Shown: piece by piece, positions 12,544 to 24,953 of the stretch
Position numbering within the stretch: the stretch's first letter is position 1
How the letters are laid out: the number at the start of each line of letters is the position of its first letter
NCBI RefSeq assembly: GCF_000143415.4
Contig: NW_003314261.1
Span: 620,001-684,000 of the forward strand
Direction of reading: 5' to 3'
Length of the DNA stretch: 64,000 bases
DNA from: Selaginella moellendorffii
Lineage: Eukaryota; Streptophyta; Lycopodiopsida; Selaginellales; Selaginellaceae
Made by a program: the position numbers and the translations under genes
Notes under the pieces: generated by a model
The model's database searches: none
What the model was told of the DNA's origin: nothing
What the model saw: only the letters and a program-made list of their open reading frames with translations

Positions 12544-13251
12544 ACAACGCCGATAAGTATGACCAACTTCATCACACGCCCAACAACGAACATCATGGCC
12601 ACGACCACATCCTCACCCTTGTCCTTGGACTCGAGTAGCAGCAGCATCAACCTCCATTGGAACAGAGCCATCACTCATAGGAAGTGGAGCTGAAGGACGT
12701 GCAGCAAGAAATGGAAGAGGCGACGTCTTATAACGTTGTGCCAAGTGAAGAGCATCATCAAGGGTGGCAGGAGCAAGTGCATATACAAGTCCGACAAGAT
12801 TTTGACGAAGTGCTGGCCACAACATTCCTAGCTTGATCCGCTCCGATATATTTGGCTCCGCACGAAGCAAAAGACTTCGGAAATGAACGCTAAATTGCAT
12901 CACCGACTCAGATGGCCTTTAGCGAAGACGATGCAATTGTTAGAAAGCATCATCATAGTCATCGGCATGTCTGAAGGCGCGTTTGAAGACATCCAGAAGA
13001 ACACTCCAATCCCCACGAGTGGCTGCTCCCAAACCGTTGTACCATTGCAACACCATCCCTTGGAGACACGTGGGAAACTCACGCAAACATCGAGCATCAT
13101 CCCAAGAATGATATGTGGCAATCACCGTAAAGTGATCGAACCAATGGTACACATCATCCCCAGGATTCCCGCGAAAGAACTCCGGCCGAACGCGAGGATT
13201 AACACCAAGAGTAGGAGGAGTTGTACCATATGCCGTGAATGCCGCCATCAA
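12544..13251 (-). pseudogene. Gypsy gag with CCHC zinc knuckle
   Basis: The start is near 13251 (MAAFTAYGTTPP). A retrotransposon-gag domain follows: PEFFRGNPGDDVYHWFDHF, then LQWYNGLG and WSVLLDVFKRAF. The frame changes near 12900 into NISERIKLGMLWPALRQNL, the second half of the domain. At 12585-12544 the minus strand encodes CWACDEVGHTYRRC, a CX2CX4HX4C zinc knuckle that binds RNA in family members. At least one frameshift separates the parts. Confidence 0.85.
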
Positions 13252-13578
13252 CTAAGTTTGGTTGTTCAATTGCAAGCGCATAGCATCAAGCAATTGTACC
13301 AACTGTTGCTCCAGAGTCAAAGGAGGAGATTGATGATCTACTATGGAGACGAATGAAAAAGAAAGAGCAAAAAAAGAGAAATGACAAAAAGCTAGAAAGA
13401 AATGGTAAATCTAAACAATGCAAAAAGCTAGATCTAAACCAAAATCTTGAAAGGAAAGAACAAAAGAAAGGAAATGGAAAAAACTAAATCTAGACAATGC
13501 AAAAAGCTAGATCTAAATCAAAATCCCAAATTCAAGCCTTTCTTAGAGACAATCAAAGGTGCCCTTCATCTCCACCAA

Positions 13579-13724
13579 TATGAGTGCTTGGAATATGTTA
13601 AGGGAAAAACCCTAACTTATATACAAGAGCAAGTGGTCCAGATTGAAACTAATTCGACGGCTACTAAAATCCCATTACGTTAATATTAGTATATGGCATC
13701 GTAGCCGTACACTTGGCCCTCACA
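13579..13724 (-). repeat. 5' LTR of gypsy element
   Basis: Right terminal repeat, 146 bp. Its inner end reads TATGAG, one base different from the TGTGAG of the other copy, and its outer end is CTCACA followed by the ATGTT target duplication. In the element's own direction this is the 5' LTR. Confidence 0.88.
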
Positions 13725-13729
13725 ATGTT

Positions 13730-15193
13730 TATAATTTATAAACTTTCTTAAACCCTTATTAGTATATTCTTTCTTATTCTATCAGTTAATGGTTGATATG
13801 CAATTAGATTAATCTTGTGTAATAATAATATTAAAATGCATATAATTTTTTAATTTATTTGATCAATTGAATTAATAAGTAAAAATAACATTACTATTAT
13901 GCTACATGTAACACATGGCAATTTATTGCGACATTTGTGCTTCACACAAACCATTAAATTTGGAATGGACAGATTAGATTTTAATGGCTATCTGATGTGG
14001 CAGAATTTAATTGGGTACTTTTAGTGCTCACAATAAACACCGAAGATCGTGGAATGCCATATCGTTCTCTTCGTAAGATGGCTCTGGTAGAGCTCCTTGT
14101 CCTGACAATCGAAAGAAACTGCGAAGATTCTTGAGTCCTGAGATCGTCAAGGAAAGACAAAGAGGTTAGAAGCAGGAAAGTTTCTTCCACGATCAACAGA
14201 AGCTTGGATCGTTTTCTCTCTGCCATTCGTCTCCACAAAGGTCACAGGGATAGAGAAAGTCAATCCAACAATAATGGGCCCAACAGCTCACTTTTCACTC
14301 TGGCAACTTTTTCACCCCCAACATTTTCCAAGACCACTCTGTGTTTTAGGTCTGGAGTAGATAGACAGCGGAATGGAGTTAACTGATCTTCATTCCAGCT
14401 CAAGAAAATTCTGGAAGCCGGTTGAAGAAGTTGGCAGCTGCAAGGGATTCTTCAATTACGAAATAAAAATGCCTGTCTTTAGCAATAACGCTGCATATAA
14501 AATCACACACAATTGTCTGCACCTTGGTTTTTATTCACGTAATCCTTTGCTTTGTTGCGCGTGCTGACTTTTGTGCATTATTTTTTAATCTTGTTCACGT
14601 GAAGGAGCATCTTCCCAATGAATGGCATCCTAATTCTAAACAGTGCTTCAAGTACAAAGCCGATTCCCTTTGTGTTGGTGGTGAATTTATTGGTCTATAC
14701 AAAGTTTTTTTGTATTTGTTTAATGCTTTTACGCAAGATGTGATATTTTCAGGTAATCAAATGTGGTGGTCCTCTGAATCCATGGCATCTCCTTATGCAA
14801 AGCGAGCGTAAAGGTGTGGACGAGAGATGAGTGGCAAAGCAAAGTGCCAGTCTTTCAGCGGGAAAACATTTGTTGCTTCTTATTCTTCTTATCTTTGATC
14901 CAACACTAGACCTTGCAACTATCAAAAGATTTGAGTAGTTGTATGTTTTTCACTGTCCCGAGCCGCATAAACTGTCAAAGTCGCACGCTTGAAGAACCAC
15001 TGCGGCCTTTTTCTTGCAATCTTACTGCATCTTTGGGTATCTAATCCTCTTTACTTTTCAGTGTGTTCTGATGTTTCCCTCACATCAGGCGTGCTATAAT
15101 TTTATTGCAGGAAGGTTAAGTGCTATGGTTTTATGGGAGTAGTCCGTGCTCTTGCGGGTCTGATATAGCAGCAGGTGTGAATTAGCCAGAAGT
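13730..15193. other. Intergenic, upstream of the M28 peptidase gene
   Basis: I see no supported gene. The first part continues the AT-rich DNA into which the gypsy element inserted. The last few hundred bases should hold the promoter and 5' leader of the gene starting at 15194. Short frames at 13981-14238 and 14204-14811 have no recognisable motif. Confidence 0.5.
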
Positions 15194-17855
15194 ATGGCAA
15201 GCACGAGCAGATGCAGATGCTGCTTGTTGTCACTGGTCCTGCTTGCTTTTGCTTTCTTCTCGTCTACAGGAGTGAAAGATCTGGGCTTCACTTTGGACAA
15301 GTTGGAGGATGAATTCCTATCTGGTCTTTCTAATAATACAATCAGCAAGTTTCTTAAGGAGCTTACGTTGGAGCCACATGTAGCCGGCACGGCAGAGGAC
15401 CTCGCTACTGCAAAATACGTTTTTGATCATTTTGAAGCTTCCGGGATTGTGGCTCATTACTCTGATTACAGTGTGCTCCTCTCTTATCCGATCCGAAGAT
15501 CTCTATCGTTGCACCTTCCTGATGGTTCCTTGAAGGACTTCACTTTGAAAGAAGAGGCAGTCGAGGGCGACCCTTACAGCACTAATCCGAAGGTGATTCC
15601 AACTTTCTTCGCTTATTCACCTTCTGGTACCATCAGCAGTGAAGTTGTTTATGTGAATTATGGTCGAGAAGAGGATTTTCTCACTTTGAAGGATGAAGGA
15701 GTCAATGTAACTGGTACAGTGGTCATTGCAAGGATCGGGAAGATCTTCCGAGGGGATATAGCTGCAAATGCAGCAGCAGCAGGTGCAGCTGCTGCCATAA
15801 CCTACTCGGATCCTTTCGACTATGCAGGGAACGGAACTCAAGGTTACTATCCTTCTTCACAGTGGTTGCCCCCATCTGGTGTTCAACGAGGTTCCTTGTT
15901 TTTGACTAATGGTGATCCTCTTACACCTGGATGGCCCAGTGTTCCGGATGCTGAAAGGCTGGAAATCTCCCAAGTGCAGTTTCCTAAGATACCTGTGTTG
16001 CCAGTCTCGGCTCAGGATGCGCTACCAATACTGGAAGCACTAACAGGGAAGGTTGCTCCACAAGAGTGGCAGGGGGGACTACAACTGTCCTCATACCGAC
16101 TTGGGAGGGGTCCTGCTAAAGTCAAGTTGAGCTATGAAGTGAGTCTTCTTTCTACCTTCTGTTTTAAGTCCAACATCTTGCTGCTGATCAGGGGAATTTG
16201 ACGATGGCTCCAATCAGAAATGTTATAGGGATGATTACAGGGTCTGAAGAGCCAGACAGGTAAGTAATCTAAGACTTCAGATTCTTTTGCGACGCTATAA
16301 TTGAATGTTCAAGGTATATTTTGCTCGGAAACCATCGAGATGCATGGACATTTGGAGCAGCCGACCCCAACAGTGGCACTGCATGTCTTCTTGAAGTAAT
16401 GTTTAGCATCGTGTAGTTCAGTCTGAGCCCCTGCATTTATAGATTGCACGAGGATTCGGAAACTTGCTGAACCTCGGGTGGCGACCGAGGCGAACAATTA
16501 TTTTCTGTAGCTGGGATGCGGAAGAGTTTGGCTTGGTGAGTGCCTCTTACACTTATTTGTGCAGTCTGATTCCGGTCCCCTGTTCTCCAGATAGGGTCAT
16601 CCGAATGGGTTGAGAGGAATCTCAATTTATTGGCTTCTAGAGCAGTTGCTTACCTTAACGTCGACACAGCAGTTGGTGGTCCTAATTTTGATGGACGTGC
16701 GACCCCCCAGCTGGACAATATACTGCTGGAAGTCACCAAGAAGGTTCCAATCCTCTGGATTTTTAATCAAGTAATATCAATTTCGTCCTTGTTCTAGGTG
16801 AAGGATCCAACTTCAAAATACGGGACAGTATATGAAGCTTGGTCTGCATTGAACGGCCATGGTACTCCTAACGTAAGGCTTGATTTCAGCATGCGATCAA
16901 ACTAACCTGAGCGTTTTTCAGATTGGAAGGCTGGGTAGTGGATCTGATTTTTCAGCATTCTTGCATCATGCTGGTATTCCTTCATATGACATCCGATATC
17001 AAACTCGTAAATATGGGGAGATTATACTTCTTTGGTAATAACTGTGTGATGCAGTTTATCCTATGTATCATTCACTGTATGATGATTACAACTGGATGGA
17101 ACGCTTTGGAGATCCCATGTTTCACCGACACGTTGCAGGTAACAAGGTATCCCATTTCAGATATGAGATTCTATGATGAAATTAACAGTTTCTGGAATAT
17201 GGGGCCTGCTTGCAATCCATCTTGCTAGTGATGCTGTTTTATCCTTCAACTATGCTAACTATGCCGACGAGCTGGAGGTGATATTTGATGCCTTTTCTTC
17301 TGAATGACCGATCTGGTGTCAATAGGCGGGTGCAATGGCATTGCAAAAGAATTTGCTATCAGAAAACATCACAGCAAATCCCTTATTTCCTGCGATATCA
17401 AAACTGCGAGCAGCTGCTGCTCAATTGGGAGCAGAAATGATTCAAATGAAGGTTACTAATTTCTTGTTTTTTTTTTCCTAAGATTTTCTGGCTTCATCAG
17501 GTACTCACTGATGCTCAAACCTTGTCTAAGCTGAGGTCCTTGAATGATCGGATGCTTCTGGCCGAGCGATCGTTCTTGGATCCTAGTGGACTGACCAGGA
17601 CTTCCTGGTATAAGCATCTTGTACGTATTCAGAATGTCTAGCTTGACTATTAATGATCCGGGTTGTTGACAGATATATGGGCCATCAGGTAAGAATCACT
17701 ACAATTCGCAGTTATTTCCGGGTGTTTGTGACGCACTAGCTGCTGCAATGAGTATCAACAACAAGGCTAGCTGGAACGCGTTGCAGCATGAGATTTGGAA
17801 GGTAGCACGAGCAATAACAAATGTGGCTCATTTCTTAAGTGGTGAACTTCATTGA
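15194..17855 (+). CDS. Glutamate carboxypeptidase II-like M28 peptidase (AMP1 family)
   Basis: The product is a type II membrane or secretory zinc peptidase of the NAALADase/M28 family, which in plants includes AMP1, a regulator of meristem activity. Exon 1 (15194-16138) begins with a hydrophobic signal-anchor and contains the protease-associated domain ([20 protein letters not shown]). Exon 2 (16192-16259) reads [19 protein letters not shown]. The next exon carries the first metal site, [19 protein letters not shown], matching G-x-H-x-D in the family. The site SWDAEEFGL gives the catalytic and metal glutamates, NVDTAVGG follows, and [13 protein letters not shown] carries the last histidine. 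The C-terminal dimerisation domain ends at TGA 17853-17855. About a dozen exons with short GT-AG introns join in frame, and I see no lesion. It is probably functional. The substrate is not known from sequence. Confidence 0.92.
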
Positions 17856-18907
17856 GGGACATTTCTCTAAAGAACCATGCAACCACTTCCTAGTCAAGTG
17901 GACTGAAACTTAAATGCCACACAAATTATTGGGATTGCAAGTTGCAAATGAGTGTCTACAGAGTCTAAAGAAGGTTGCAAAAAAACTCAAAATCCCTTGA
18001 TCTTGAACATAGAAACACCACACTTCAGAGCCCTTATGGAGGGCAAGTTAGTCTGAAAACACTTGCCAAACAAGAAGTGCTGTTGGAAATCTTCACCAAC
18101 ACTTTGAATTATAACTAGCATGAATAACAATTTAAAATATATAACTACACTTCAGAAGTTTGACTGTACTACAAGACCTTGTAAACAGGATATGTTATTA
18201 AGCTTGGTTTTGGTAAATCCCAGGTTTAAAGTTGAATATTAACTAATCCCTAAGCACAGTTATAATTATATTTGCACTATTTGTAAAATGTTATTGTAAT
18301 TGTGATTTAATATTAATAGTAAAACAGCCATACAAAAGTAGCTATCATGTCAGAAGTAGATTGAAATTTGCCAGCCATGAGCTGTTGCAGCAAGAAGTTG
18401 ATCCAAATTCCTGACAAGATCAAAGCTGGAAGGTTAGAAACTTTCTTGCTTCTAACCTCTTCGCTCTTTTCTTGACTGATTTGTTGCATGCTTGTCTTCA
18501 TGGTATAATATCGCTTTGTTATTGGATTATTTTTCTTACAATCTTTCAGGATGAGGAGCTCTACCAGAAGTTGCCAGAACCATTCGACCAAGAGAACGCT
18601 ATACTCAACCTGGCGTTCAGGCTCACAAAGACTGAAGAGTTTCACTGGAGAAAAAAACAGGAAACTTTACTTCTTGTGTTCCCAAATCACATCTTGGCTG
18701 CCAAATCATCTCATCCCGTTCTTCCGGAATTATACGTTTTTTTTTCTCTGCTAGCAGCGATCCGGTAGAGCAATAAATACGAACTCAACAAAGATACCTT
18801 GGTAAAAGTGTCCCCTGACAATTCATTCTCTCACTTTGTGAGATTTTGAGCTATCACAGTTTGGTTATAAAATAAAACCAAAGAAGGAAAGAAAGAATGC
18901 AGCTAGC
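17856..18907. other. Intergenic, AT-rich, between two convergent genes
   Basis: This lies between the M28 peptidase stop and the carboxypeptidase stop. It contains the two 3' UTRs. One possible exon remnant (18551-18660) is listed separately. Otherwise nothing is recognisable. Confidence 0.5.
18551..18660 (+). pseudogene. Possible stray exon, unrecognised
   Basis: After a strong acceptor (caatctttcag) an open block reads DEELYQKLPEPFDQENAILN and LAFRLTKTEEFHWRK. Its amino-acid composition looks coding, but I can find neither flanking exons nor a known family. It may be an old gene fragment or chance. Confidence 0.25.
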
Positions 18908-20828
<1,921 letters not shown>

Positions 20829-21468
20829 CAGGCCGATCAATCAATCCTTCTGGAATGATAGGATTATCAGCCCCATTTTATAGCGCGATCGAAAAGATAA
20901 CGTGCCGCCAATGATTGCCGGATTCCCTTCTCCTACCCAGACCCTGTTTGATCGCCGGCCGACGGAACTGATGGATTGGATCGATCATCCTGCGCGTCGG
21001 CGTCGCTTTGTCGGCAGCATCGCCGCGGGGAAATCGGCTCCGAGCGATAGCGCCAGGACAAACACACGAGACGATTGAAGCGTTGGCATCAATCCACGTC
21101 CATCCGGCATTCCACTCCGCGGCCCCTTTCCTCGCATCAATCGCTAGTAGTCCCCACAAGAAATCAATGCCTAGAGAACGAGACAAGATGGATCCATCGA
21201 TCCAGGAGGAAAGAGGGCGGATGACGAAGAAATAAATGCACCGATTCCTTGTTAGAGCCATGGCCGGCTGGCGAGCTAGGGTTTTTTAGTTTATCTCCTG
21301 TTTAAAATTCCCACCCAGATCTCTATCCAACGGCTCCCGGGCCTCGGGCACATCCTACGGTGTCTGTCAGTCCGTACGGTCGACTTTGACCAAAGCATAT
21401 TCTACTTTAGAGATTCTTTGTTCTTCTCTCTCCTCTCGATTAGGGCTCTAGCGTGCGATGGGGCGGAG
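20829..21468. promoter_or_regulatory. Shared upstream region of divergent SCPL and PPR genes
   Basis: About 640 bp separate the two divergent starts, so both promoters must lie here. I saw no certain TATA box. Part of it (20830-20930) is also present, diverged, next to the carboxypeptidase pseudogene at 47150-47220, so that copy took promoter DNA with it. Confidence 0.5.
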
Positions 21469-23100
21469 ATGCGGCGATCGGCTTCCCGGGCGTTGATTTT
21501 CCAGGAGCAGGATGACATCGCCAGGATTGTGAGGTCTGTAGGCCAGGATTTGGAGCAGGCGCGGTGGATTCACGCCCAGATCGAGCAGAGCCAGCACCGG
21601 CGGAATCGATTCCTGGCCAATCTGCTGGTGGAAATGTATGGCAAATGTGGCAGGATTCGCGAGGCTCGCGCGGTGTTCGATGGCATGGTCGAGCAACCCA
21701 ATGATTTCTCGTGGAACATCCTGGCGTGGGCGTATGCCACGAATGGGCAATTGGCGGCCGCGGAGGAGATCTTCCATAGCATGACGCTGAGGAGCTCTGT
21801 CTCATGGACGAGCATGATACAGATCTACTCGCACTACTCCAATCCATTCATAGCGCAGGAAGTTCTTGGTAGAATGCCCGAGTGGAATTTGATCTCCTGG
21901 AACACGCTCATAGCAGCGTATGCCCAGAGTGGGCATTTGCAAGAATCTAGTGAGGTGTTCTTGGCTATGCCTAAGCGCGACGTGATCTCCTGGTGCTCTC
22001 TCCTCGCCGGATTCGTCCTCGCCAGCGATCCCTCCTCCGCCCAGAGGTTTTTCCAGCGATCGCCATACCACGACCGCGTGAGCGCGACATCGGTGCTCCA
22101 GGTCCTGGGCGGGGATCAGGGGCGCGTGATCTTCGACCGGATGGAGGAGCGCGACAAGATCTCGTGGAATGCGATGATCGCCGCGAATTGGAGCTCCCTG
22201 GAGGGCGCCCGCGCGGTGTTTGATCGCATCCCTCTGCGCGATCTCGTGGCGTGGACAGCGATGATCCAAGCCAGCGCCAGACTGGGGCTCTTCGTGGCGG
22301 CCAAGGAGTTCTTCGATGCGATGCCGGGGAGAGATCTCATGGCCTGGACGACGATCGTGGCTGGAAGCAGCGAATTCGCGGCCGCCCAGATCGCCTTCTC
22401 CAAGATGCCGCAGTGGAGCGTCGTGTCGCTCACAGCGCTCCTGGATCATCACGACGACCATCGCTCCACTGGGAATCTCTCGCTGGATCTCTTCGATCTC
22501 TTTGATCGAATGCCCGAGAGGAATGTGGTGTCCTGGACGGCAATGCTGGGATCGCTAGCGAGGAGGATGGATCTCCTCGCGGCCAAGCGCGTCTTCGATC
22601 GAATGCCACAGCACACGATCGTGTCCTGGAACGCGATCATGGCGGCCTTCGCGCTCTCCAGCAGCGCCATGACCGCGATCGTGAGCTTCCAGCGATTGAT
22701 CCTGGATGGATTGCCGGTGAATTCCATCACGTTCCTCGTCCTCCTCACGGCTTGCAGCCACTTGGGTCTCGTGGATCAGAGCCGCGACTACCTCGTCGCC
22801 ATGGCTATGGATTTTGGAGTCCCTCCAAGCGTGGATCACTACTCTTGCATGGTGGATGTTCTTGGGCGATCCGGGCAGCTCCAGTTCGCGACGAGCTTGC
22901 TTGCGACGATGCCCATGGTGCCAGATTACGTTGCGTGGTGTAGTGTTCTGAGCGCTTCCAAGAATCTACACGATGTGGAGAGTGGGGTTTTCGCCGCGAG
23001 ATCCGGGCTTGAGTTGCGAGCTCGCGATCCGGGCTTGAATCTACTGCTTTCGAACATCTACTTTGGTGGTCTCCAGAGAATTTCTCCAGATCTTTCGTGA
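21469..23100 (+). CDS. PLS-class pentatricopeptide repeat protein
   Basis: This intronless gene of 543 codons starts at the ATG at 21469 (MRRSASRALIF), just after an open 5' extension lacking an earlier ATG. PPR proteins bind organelle RNA, one base per repeat, for editing, splicing or stability. The N-terminal part (QARWIHAQIEQS, NLLVEMYGKCGRIREARAVF) is the usual start of the PLS class. S- and L-type motifs follow, e.g. NLISWNTLIAAYAQSGHLQE and DLVAWTAMIQASARLGLFVA. The C-terminal ACSHLGLVDQSRDY and VDVLGRSGQLQ blocks lead into a partial E domain (DYVAWCSVLSASKN, GLNLLLSNIYF). It ends without an E+ or DYW domain, so any editing deaminase would have to come from a partner. Organelle import is likely but was not tested. 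Confidence 0.92.
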   Translation: MRRSASRALIFQEQDDIARIVRSVGQDLEQARWIHAQIEQSQHRRNRFLANLLVEMYGKCGRIREARAVFDGMVEQPNDFSWNILAWAYATNGQLAAAEEIFHSMTLRSSVSWTSMIQIYSHYSNPFIAQEVLGRMPEWNLISWNTLIAAYAQSGHLQESSEVFLAMPKRDVISWCSLLAGFVLASDPSSAQRFFQRSPYHDRVSATSVLQVLGGDQGRVIFDRMEERDKISWNAMIAANWSSLEGARAVFDRIPLRDLVAWTAMIQASARLGLFVAAKEFFDAMPGRDLMAWTTIVAGSSEFAAAQIAFSKMPQWSVVSLTALLDHHDDHRSTGNLSLDLFDLFDRMPERNVVSWTAMLGSLARRMDLLAAKRVFDRMPQHTIVSWNAIMAAFALSSSAMTAIVSFQRLILDGLPVNSITFLVLLTACSHLGLVDQSRDYLVAMAMDFGVPPSVDHYSCMVDVLGRSGQLQFATSLLATMPMVPDYVAWCSVLSASKNLHDVESGVFAARSGLELRARDPGLNLLLSNIYFGGLQRISPDLS

Positions 23101-23260
23101 TCCACGAGCTCTTTTTTCCTTCGAAAATCAAGAAAAGCGTTTTTTTTATATCCAACAGCTTATTGCTTGGAAGAACACAATCACGAAAGATACAAACCGC
23201 AAAGAACACTGAAAAAAGATGGAATTTTTCCCTGGAATTTTTCTCGCTTACGCCGTGAAC

Positions 23261-24435
23261 TTACTGCCCGCTGTTGGTGTATCGGCAATTGAATCTCACC
23301 TCGCCGCGATCGCCAGTGAGAGGGCTGATGTTTCCCATCCGGATCATCGAGTCTGGGAAGTGCTTGAAGAAGGCCTCCTTGTTGTCGCTAAAGAGGTTGA
23401 CGAGCTCTTTCGTCTCCTTGGAAGTGGTGAAGAGAACCTCGTCCGAGTTGAGCAGGCCCTTGAAGTACTGGAGGTTCCGGAAGTAGTGATTGTCGAAGTA
23501 GATCGGGCTCACGAAGTCGAGGTTGGCGAGAGTGTTTGGATTGCCTCGCTGCGGGCACAGCTCCACGAGATATCCCAGGAAGTCGTTCTCGATGGTTGGA
23601 TCAGCACGAAACGTTCCACTCTGGTTGTAGAGACGCTGGACGACGTTGGTGCAACGAGCTCGGCCGATTGTGTGAGCGCCTGGATGAAAGTTTCAATGCG
23701 TTTAGCTCTTTACTCGCTGCTGGACAAGCTTACCAGAGAGAACAACTAGATCGAGCACGGATAATCCCACGGCCCTGAAGCTCGAGATCAATCCCGTGAT
23801 GTTGGACGTGGGAGGTGGGATCGAATTGTTGGCAGCGGCTTGGCTGGCAGTTAAGCTATCCCGTCTTCCAAGAAGAACTTCGTAGAAAGGACCACCGCTC
23901 TAGAGAAGGAAAAACAAAAGAAAACAATCAGGCGTGTTATTCATGAAGCATAAGAAAATTACTTCTTGCTTACTTACCACGACGACGGAGTCCCTGGCTG
24001 CGATCGCCAACACATCAGCACACGACACTACTCCGTGACAATGGCTCTCGAGCTCGGCTTTGATCTCGTCCACCACGTCGAGAGCTCGAATGGAGCCATT
24101 GTTGGGGGCTGCCATCTTCTCTCCGGTGAAAGTTGGAGTGTCGTCCAGCAGAACAGATCCATCACAGCCCTGCAAAGGAGAGCATTAGCGCCGGAAGAAA
24201 GAAAGAGCAGCGTCCAACTTACATTGACGAAACAGTCGTGGAAGTGTAGCCTTAGCAGCGACGCCGCGTTCCTGGCCTCCCTGATCACTGCCTTCTCCAC
24301 GACAGCTCTAACGATGGCCTCGGCTTCAGGACAAGTCGAGGCATAGTAGTCGGGGACGAGCTTCAGCGGGTGGCCGTCGACAATGCAAACAAGAGCAACC
24401 AGGACGCTGGTGAAGACGAAAGCAAGCGCTGCCAT
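23261..24435 (-). CDS. Class III secretory peroxidase
   Basis: This is a haem peroxidase of the cell wall or vacuole that oxidises phenolics with hydrogen peroxide. It has four exons: 24435-24223, 24169-23978, 23899-23734 and 23679-23261, all with GT-AG borders. The ATG at 24435 begins a signal peptide ([20 protein letters not shown]). The mature chain shows [13 protein letters not shown], the distal site [11 protein letters not shown] with catalytic Arg and His, [14 protein letters not shown] for calcium binding, [16 protein letters not shown], and the proximal haem histidine in [12 protein letters not shown]. The end reads [16 protein letters not shown] and EVRFNC, with a cysteine for the usual disulphide. 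The length (about 325 residues) is normal. Its stop lies 160 bp from the stop of the convergent PPR gene. Confidence 0.94.
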
Positions 24436-24953
24436 TGCAAAAATACAAGCTCTCTTACGATGAACCGATCAACTGACTGAGAAAAACTCTCGCTCCGTCT
24501 CGACTTAAATCCGGGAGCAAAAGGCTCTCGCCTTTTGACTGGAATGAAAGCTCTCAGCTGGCAACAAGCGCAAGGCTCCAAGGCAGCGGGGATTTGAATC
24601 CTAGGCTAGTGGAGGCGACTCGAGAAGGATGAGGGGAAAGACCAAACCACCACCTACATATTAGATAGACAGACAATGCAAAGAAAAGCTGGCTGTTTGG
24701 TGATTCTTGAGAGAACAGTCGCCACTATGCTTTCTCTTTCTGCTTGCTTGCTTTGACCGGCAAAATTAAATCGCTCGCGATCACTCACAGCTTACTAGAG
24801 AGGTTGGAAGATGATCACATCAACTCGACTTACAGTGAGTGGAGCAAGGGACCCAGCAGAGTAAACTGAGAGGGACTAGAACTAGACTAACTGCTTAACA
24901 AGAGCTTGTATGACGCGCGCACTAAGTATTAAACTTCTTCGTACCTGGGAAAG
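24436..24953. other. Intergenic between peroxidase and IFT172
   Basis: This contains the peroxidase promoter and the 3' UTR of IFT172. I see no other feature. Confidence 0.5.

Larger units (their letters stand above)
8746..13724 (-). mobile_element. Ty3/gypsy LTR retrotransposon, degenerate
   Basis: This element of about 5 kb has LTRs at both ends and gag, protease, reverse transcriptase, RNase H and integrase in Ty3/gypsy order on the minus strand. The LTR ends form the inverted pair TGTGAG/CTCACA. The flanks carry a 4-5 bp target duplication, ATGT(T), at 8742-8746 and 13725-13729. Next to the 3' LTR (left end) the minus strand shows a purine tract, gagaggaggggatga, as the expected polypurine primer. 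Next to the 5' LTR (right end) the sequence begins TTGGTGGAGATG, a possible primer-binding site for an unidentified tRNA. Pol contains in-frame stops and altered catalytic residues, so the copy cannot move by itself. Confidence 0.93.

Noticed and set aside
13981-14811. Short frames on both strands before the M28 peptidase
   Set aside because: No motif, no splice-consistent extension, and composition like the surrounding intergenic DNA.
20878-21261. Minus-strand frame of 127 codons upstream of the carboxypeptidase
   Set aside because: It lies in the promoter region shared with the PPR gene, has no recognisable motif, and part of it recurs beside a pseudogene as plain flanking DNA.
21440-22461. 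Minus-strand frames of 135-219 codons opposite the PPR gene
   Set aside because: They are shadows caused by GC-rich codon bias; the plus strand has regular PPR repeats.
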